Source: Tannerella sp.
Lineage (GTDB): Bacteria; Bacteroidota; Bacteroidia; Bacteroidales; Tannerellaceae
Direction: 5' to 3'
Length of the DNA: 46,108 bases
Assembly: GCF_030528505.1 (NCBI RefSeq)
Contig: NZ_JAUMYS010000017.1
Span: forward strand, 1-46,108
The notes beneath the pieces are model-generated. The model did no database searches. It had not been told where the DNA came from and was given only the letters and a program-made list of their open reading frames with translations. A program made the position numbers and the translations under genes. Each line of letters starts with the position of its first letter. Position 1 is the stretch's first letter. Positions 42,285 through 46,108 of the stretch are shown here, piece by piece.

Positions 42285-43613
42285 ATGATGAAACGAACGA
42301 TAAGGATAAGGCTGTCGCTGCTATTGTTTGCCGGTGTACTCTCGGCACAGGAACCTGTGAGTGTAAAGAAATGGTCGTTGCAGGAATGTATCGACTATGC
42401 GAAAGAGCATAACCTTGAAGTGCGTATGCAGCAAATTAATGTGCAACAGCAGGAAGTGACACTGAGCACGGCCAGGAGCAAGCGTCTGCCGGATCTCTCG
42501 GCGAGCGCTTCGCAGGGGTGGAATTTCGGGCGCTCTCCTTCGGGTTATGATAATACGTATAAGAACCAGAACGCTCGCTCGACTAACTGGTCTCTGTCTA
42601 CGAACGTTCCTGTTTTCACGGGTTTTCGGATCACGAATGAGGTGGCGGCGGCTAAGTTGAATTTGCAGGCGGTGGCAGCTGAACTGGAGAAGGTGAAGGA
42701 GAATATGGAGATTTCCATCACCTCAGCTTATTTGCAGGTGCTCTATCAGAAAGAGCTGCTGGGTGTTTCGAACGAGCAGCTTGCGCTCAGCCGTGAGCAG
42801 CTTGAGCGCATCAGGAGCATGCACGCGGCAGGGCGTGCCTCGGAAGCGCAGATTTACGAAGTCGAAGCGCAGGTGGCCAATGATGAGTTATCGGTCGTAC
42901 AGGCAGAATCTGATTTACAGATCGCTCTGCTGGGGTTGACCCAACTGCTCGAACTGCCCAGCCCCGAAGGATTTGCCGTGGAAGAGCCGGCGGGAGAGGT
43001 GGAACTCCTCTTGGCACGTAGGCCGGAGGATATCTATCGTACGGCCTTGACGACACGGGCCTCGGTACGTGCGGATGCATTGCGCCTGCAAGGCAGCGAA
43101 AAGAATATCGGGATTGCCCGGAGCGCGTATTATCCGACCCTTTCGTTCGGGGCCGGATATGGCAATAACTACTATTTTGCCGATGGTTTTGATAATCTTT
43201 CGTTCTCCGAACAGTTGAAGAAGAACCGGAATCAGTATTTCGGTTTCAATGTAAGTGTGCCTATCTTCAGCCGTTGGACTACGCGTAACGGGGTACGCAG
43301 TGCCAAGCTCGACAAGCGTATGCAGGAATTGCGGCTTGAGAATACGAAGAAGGCCTTGTATAAAGACATTCAGCAGGCTTACTACAATGCATTGGCTGCC
43401 GGAGAGAAATACAAGGCTTCGGAGGCGGCTTACGTCTCGGCGCGCAAATCGTTCGGCTACATGGATGAGAAGTTTGCCAACGGCCGCGCTACGGTCTATG
43501 AGTATAATCAATCCAAGACAAGCATGACGAAAGCGATGTCGAACCGTACGCAGGCCAAGTACGAATATCTGCTGCGTAAAAAGATTATGGAGTTTTACGA
43601 AGGAGCCAACTGA
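42285..43613 (+). CDS. TolC-family outer-membrane efflux channel
   Basis: A 442-residue outer-membrane factor with a signal peptide (MMKRTIRIRLSLLLFAGVLSAQ). Two long helical coiled-coil repeats typical of OEP domains are visible (WSLQECIDYAKEHNLEVRMQ... and the second half starting near RTALTTRASVRADALRLQ). It completes a MacAB-TolC-like tripartite export system encoded by the upstream genes. Substrates could be peptides, lipids or drugs; the sequence does not say. Hairpins follow its stop. Confidence 0.92.
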   Translation: MMKRTIRIRLSLLLFAGVLSAQEPVSVKKWSLQECIDYAKEHNLEVRMQQINVQQQEVTLSTARSKRLPDLSASASQGWNFGRSPSGYDNTYKNQNARSTNWSLSTNVPVFTGFRITNEVAAAKLNLQAVAAELEKVKENMEISITSAYLQVLYQKELLGVSNEQLALSREQLERIRSMHAAGRASEAQIYEVEAQVANDELSVVQAESDLQIALLGLTQLLELPSPEGFAVEEPAGEVELLLARRPEDIYRTALTTRASVRADALRLQGSEKNIGIARSAYYPTLSFGAGYGNNYYFADGFDNLSFSEQLKKNRNQYFGFNVSVPIFSRWTTRNGVRSAKLDKRMQELRLENTKKALYKDIQQAYYNALAAGEKYKASEAAYVSARKSFGYMDEKFANGRATVYEYNQSKTSMTKAMSNRTQAKYEYLLRKKIMEFYEGAN

Positions 43614-43619
43614 CCGGCT

Positions 43620-43636
43620 GCCGATGGGGCATCGGC
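43620..43636 (+). other. perfect hairpin directly after the efflux operon
   Basis: GCCGATG-GGG-CATCGGC, seven perfect pairs, starts 7 bases after the TolC-family stop. No U-run follows; it may protect the 3' end of the transcript or help the terminator just after it. Confidence 0.45.
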
Positions 43637-43658
43637 GCTTATCAGCTTCGTTATACAT

Positions 43659-43698
43659 GAGGGTATGTCAAAACGCAAGGTTGGGGCATACCCTCTTT
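43659..43698 (+). terminator. rho-independent-type terminator after the efflux operon
   Basis: GAGGGTATG (43659-43667) pairs perfectly with CATACCCTC (43687-43695) and is followed by TTT. The 19-base loop is long and the U-run short. Confidence 0.55.
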
Positions 43699-43742
43699 GT
43701 AATTCTCTACCGCAACGGGAGAGATAATTATGGATTTTATGC

Positions 43743-43750
43743 TACCTTTG
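43743..43750 (+). promoter_or_regulatory. putative -7 element for zwf-pgl
   Basis: TACCTTTG matches TAnnTTTG exactly, 30 bases before the zwf ATG. No convincing -33 element was found. Confidence 0.45.
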
Positions 43751-43780
43751 TCAAAAATAACAGGATAAGAAAACAGCAAC

Positions 43781-45316
43781 ATGGAAATAAAAGAACAGAA
43801 AAACTTTATATTAGTCATCTTCGGAGCGTCGGGAGACCTGACATGGCGCAAGCTGATCCCCGCGCTCTACGATATGTATTATCAGAAACTGATGCCCGAA
43901 CAATTCGGCATACTCGGTGTGGGACGCGCATCGCTGACCGACGGCGAATTTCGTGACAAAATGGCCGGCGGAGTGAAACAGTTCGCTCCGGCTTCGTTCG
44001 TCAACGACGAATCGGTGGAACGTTTTGCCGCGAACCTGCACTATCATACGATGGACACGAACAATCCGACCGACTACGAGGGGCTGAAAACACGCCTCGA
44101 ATCGCTCTCGCAAACGGTCGCGTGCGACGCGAACTACCTTTATTATTTTGCCATTCCGCCGTTTATGTATGCCTCCGTAGCGGAATCGTTGCATCACGCG
44201 GGGCTGGCCTGTCAGACGGGAGGATGGAAACGACTGATTATCGAAAAACCTTTCGGACACGATTACGCGAGCGCGGTGCAGCTTAATCGCGAATTGCTTC
44301 GTTATTTCGACGAAGAGCAGATTTACCGTATCGATCATTATCTGGGTAAGGAGACGGTTCAAAATATGCTGGTAACACGTTTCTCGAACAGTATCTTCGA
44401 GCCGCTGTGGAACCGGAACTACATCGAATATGTCGAAATCACTTCGTCCGAAGCGTTGGGAGTCGGATCGCGTGCGGGGTATTACGAAACGGCCGGAGCA
44501 CTGCGCGATATGCTTCAGAACCACTTGCTCCAGTTGCTGGCCATCGCCGCGATGGAGCCGCCTGTTTCGTCCGATGCCAATGCGATCCGTAACGAGATGC
44601 TGAAAGTCTTCCTCTCCCTGCGTCGGATGACGACGGAGCAGGTGCCCGAATACGTGGTGCGCGGCCAGTACACCTCGTCGACGATTCGGGGCGTCGCACA
44701 AAAGGCTTACCGCGACGAGCAGGGAGTCGACCCGGCCTCGAAGACGGAAACGTTCGTGGCGATGAAATGTTTCATCGACAACTGGCGATGGAGCGGAGTG
44801 CCGTTCTACATCCGCACCGGTAAATGCCTGCCTACGCGCGTCACGGAGGTAGTCGTGCATTTCCGTCCCAATCCGCACCGGATTTTCGCTCGTAAGAACG
44901 GCATCGAGAACATCGGAAATCAGCTCGTGATACGTATCCAGCCCGACGAAGGCATTCTGCTCAAGTTCGGGATGAAGGTGCCCGGAGCCGGTTTCCACGT
45001 TGATCAGGTCGGCATGGATTTCCGTTACTCGTCGCTCGACGAACGCCACATCCCCGACGCTTACGAACGACTGTTGTCCGACTGCATGACTGGCGATGCC
45101 ACCCTCTATCAGCGTGGTGACGCGGTAGAAGCTACGTGGCAGTTTGTGCAGCCTATCCTCGACGCCTGGCATGAAAATCCGGCCATCCCCGTGTATGGCT
45201 ACCCTGCCGGCTCGTGGGGTCCCGAACAGGCCGATGCGTTGCTCGCTGCCGACGGCTACGAGTGGCGCTACCCCTGCAAAAATCTGACATCCGATAACTC
45301 TTATTGCGAACTCTGA
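43781..45316 (+). CDS. zwf: glucose-6-phosphate 1-dehydrogenase
   Basis: Zwf oxidises glucose-6-phosphate to 6-phosphogluconolactone with NAD(P)+, the first step of the oxidative pentose phosphate pathway. The 511-residue length is normal. The nucleotide-binding motif GASGDLTWRK is at 15-24, the substrate-site motif DHYLGK is at 185-190 within RIDHYLGKETVQN, and FYIRTGKCLPTRVTEVVVHF is typical of the C-terminal domain. Its TGA overlaps the pgl ATG by one base. A very long minus-strand frame over the same bases is a codon-bias shadow. Confidence 0.96.
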   Translation: MEIKEQKNFILVIFGASGDLTWRKLIPALYDMYYQKLMPEQFGILGVGRASLTDGEFRDKMAGGVKQFAPASFVNDESVERFAANLHYHTMDTNNPTDYEGLKTRLESLSQTVACDANYLYYFAIPPFMYASVAESLHHAGLACQTGGWKRLIIEKPFGHDYASAVQLNRELLRYFDEEQIYRIDHYLGKETVQNMLVTRFSNSIFEPLWNRNYIEYVEITSSEALGVGSRAGYYETAGALRDMLQNHLLQLLAIAAMEPPVSSDANAIRNEMLKVFLSLRRMTTEQVPEYVVRGQYTSSTIRGVAQKAYRDEQGVDPASKTETFVAMKCFIDNWRWSGVPFYIRTGKCLPTRVTEVVVHFRPNPHRIFARKNGIENIGNQLVIRIQPDEGILLKFGMKVPGAGFHVDQVGMDFRYSSLDERHIPDAYERLLSDCMTGDATLYQRGDAVEATWQFVQPILDAWHENPAIPVYGYPAGSWGPEQADALLAADGYEWRYPCKNLTSDNSYCEL

Positions 45317-46020
45317 TGACACTGAATATTTATCGTACGGCAGAAGAAACGTGTCTGCATCTGGCCGAATTACTGTCACGTATGGCCGAAAAAGGAGCCA
45401 ACGTCGCGTTGTCCGGAGGCTCCACTCCGAAACTTCTTTTTCGTACCATCGCAGAAAAATACACGCAAACCGACTGGTCGAAGATACGTTTCTTTTGGGT
45501 CGATGAGCGGATGGTGCCGCAAACCGACGACGAGAGTAACTTCGGCGTCTTTCATCGTATCCTGATCGCTTCGGGCATCGTGCCCGAAACATCGACTTTC
45601 CCTGTCTGGTACGACCCTGACGAGCACCGCACCCTGTCCGCGTACGACCAAAGCATCCGTGACCAAGTACCCTTTGCCGACGGTTTCCCGCAGTTCGACT
45701 TGATCATCCTCGGCATCGGCGAAGACGGTCATACGGCCTCTATCTTCCCCGATAACTTGTCGCTTTTCGATACGGAGGATGTCGTGGCTTTGGCTACTCA
45801 TCCGCAGAGCGGACAGCGGCGCATCACCCTGACCGGTGGCGTGATTAATCGTGCCAAAGAGGTGGTTTTCCTCTGCACCGGAGCGGGCAAGCAGGCGATT
45901 CTCGACGAGGTGATACACAAGAAGAACCTCGCGTTGCCGGCTACGCATGTCGCGCCGGCCGGAAACCTCGTTTACTGTCTCGACGAAGCCGCAGCCGGAA
46001 AAAAAACTGTCCTGTCCTGA
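45316..46020 (+). CDS. pgl: 6-phosphogluconolactonase
   Basis: Pgl hydrolyses 6-phosphogluconolactone, the product of the upstream Zwf. The 234-residue protein is of the NagB-like DevB type: VALSGGSTPKLLF, FFWVDERMVPQTDDESNFG and DLIILGIGEDGHTASIFP are the family motifs. ATG at 45316 overlaps the zwf stop (TGATG), which decides the start over an ATG 12 bases upstream. The gene ends 88 bases before the window edge; no gnd is visible within the window. Confidence 0.94.
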   Translation: MTLNIYRTAEETCLHLAELLSRMAEKGANVALSGGSTPKLLFRTIAEKYTQTDWSKIRFFWVDERMVPQTDDESNFGVFHRILIASGIVPETSTFPVWYDPDEHRTLSAYDQSIRDQVPFADGFPQFDLIILGIGEDGHTASIFPDNLSLFDTEDVVALATHPQSGQRRITLTGGVINRAKEVVFLCTGAGKQAILDEVIHKKNLALPATHVAPAGNLVYCLDEAAAGKKTVLS

Positions 46021-46108
46021 AAAAGGCTAACAGTTGTTTTTGTTCTTATCGTTTTTTTTCTTTCATGATTTACGCCACTTTTGATGCATGTACCTGTTCG
46101 GGGGTAAG

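Noticed and set aside
43811..45592. A 593-codon minus-strand open frame
   Set aside because: It lies antisense to zwf and pgl, which are unambiguous. Its translation has no recognisable domain and is Arg-rich, typical of a codon-bias shadow.

Overview
The window is a chromosomal stretch of a Bacteroidota bacterium, most likely order Bacteroidales. Several promoters match the Bacteroidota pattern (TTTG near -33, TAnnTTTG near -7) and the genes lack strong Shine-Dalgarno sites. Many products are lipoproteins, there is a TonB-dependent receptor and a SusA-like amylase, and three proteins end in type IX secretion (T9SS) sorting domains. The T9SS tails point away from Bacteroides proper and towards a Tannerella/Porphyromonas-like relative; that placement is inference.

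Layout. 0.2-3 kb: a possible small ORF, a TIGR01777-type epimerase, then cobU and a thioredoxin-fold lipoprotein on the minus strand. 3.2-6.8 kb: an RNase HI with an N-terminal hybrid-binding domain, convergent with a tightly overlapped three-gene operon (HisC/CobD-like PLP enzyme, LicC-like cytidylyltransferase, CDP-glycerol-phosphotransferase-like enzyme) that may build and attach a phospho-amino-alcohol. 6.9-9.8 kb: a pyrE - SRPBCC - argH - Rieske-like lipoprotein operon. 10-18 kb: a large alpha-2-macroglobulin lipoprotein with an intact thioester motif, overlapped by pbpC. 18.1-31.5 kb: a six-gene minus-strand operon behind one cobalamin riboswitch. 31.7-34.3 kb: a SusA-like GH13 amylase and a small SnoaL/NTF2-like lipoprotein. 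34.6-36.5 kb: a flavodoxin-like protein and catalase. 36.9-37.5 kb: a voltage-gated-type K+ channel. 37.9-43.6 kb: a five-gene MacAB-TolC-like efflux operon. 43.8-46 kb: zwf and pgl (oxidative pentose phosphate pathway).

The most interesting region is the cobalamin-riboswitch operon. Besides BtuB (outer-membrane transporter) and BtuG (surface beta-propeller lipoprotein) it encodes a further lipoprotein, two more beta-propeller proteins and a multi-Ig-domain protein. The last three carry signal peptides and T9SS sorting tails instead of lipoboxes. This suggests B12 capture at the cell surface by T9SS-delivered proteins on Ig-like (Big_2) stalks that hand ligand to BtuG/BtuB. CobU, a B12 assembly/salvage enzyme, lies about 16 kb away.

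No tRNA, rRNA, CRISPR array, insertion sequence or integrase was recognised.
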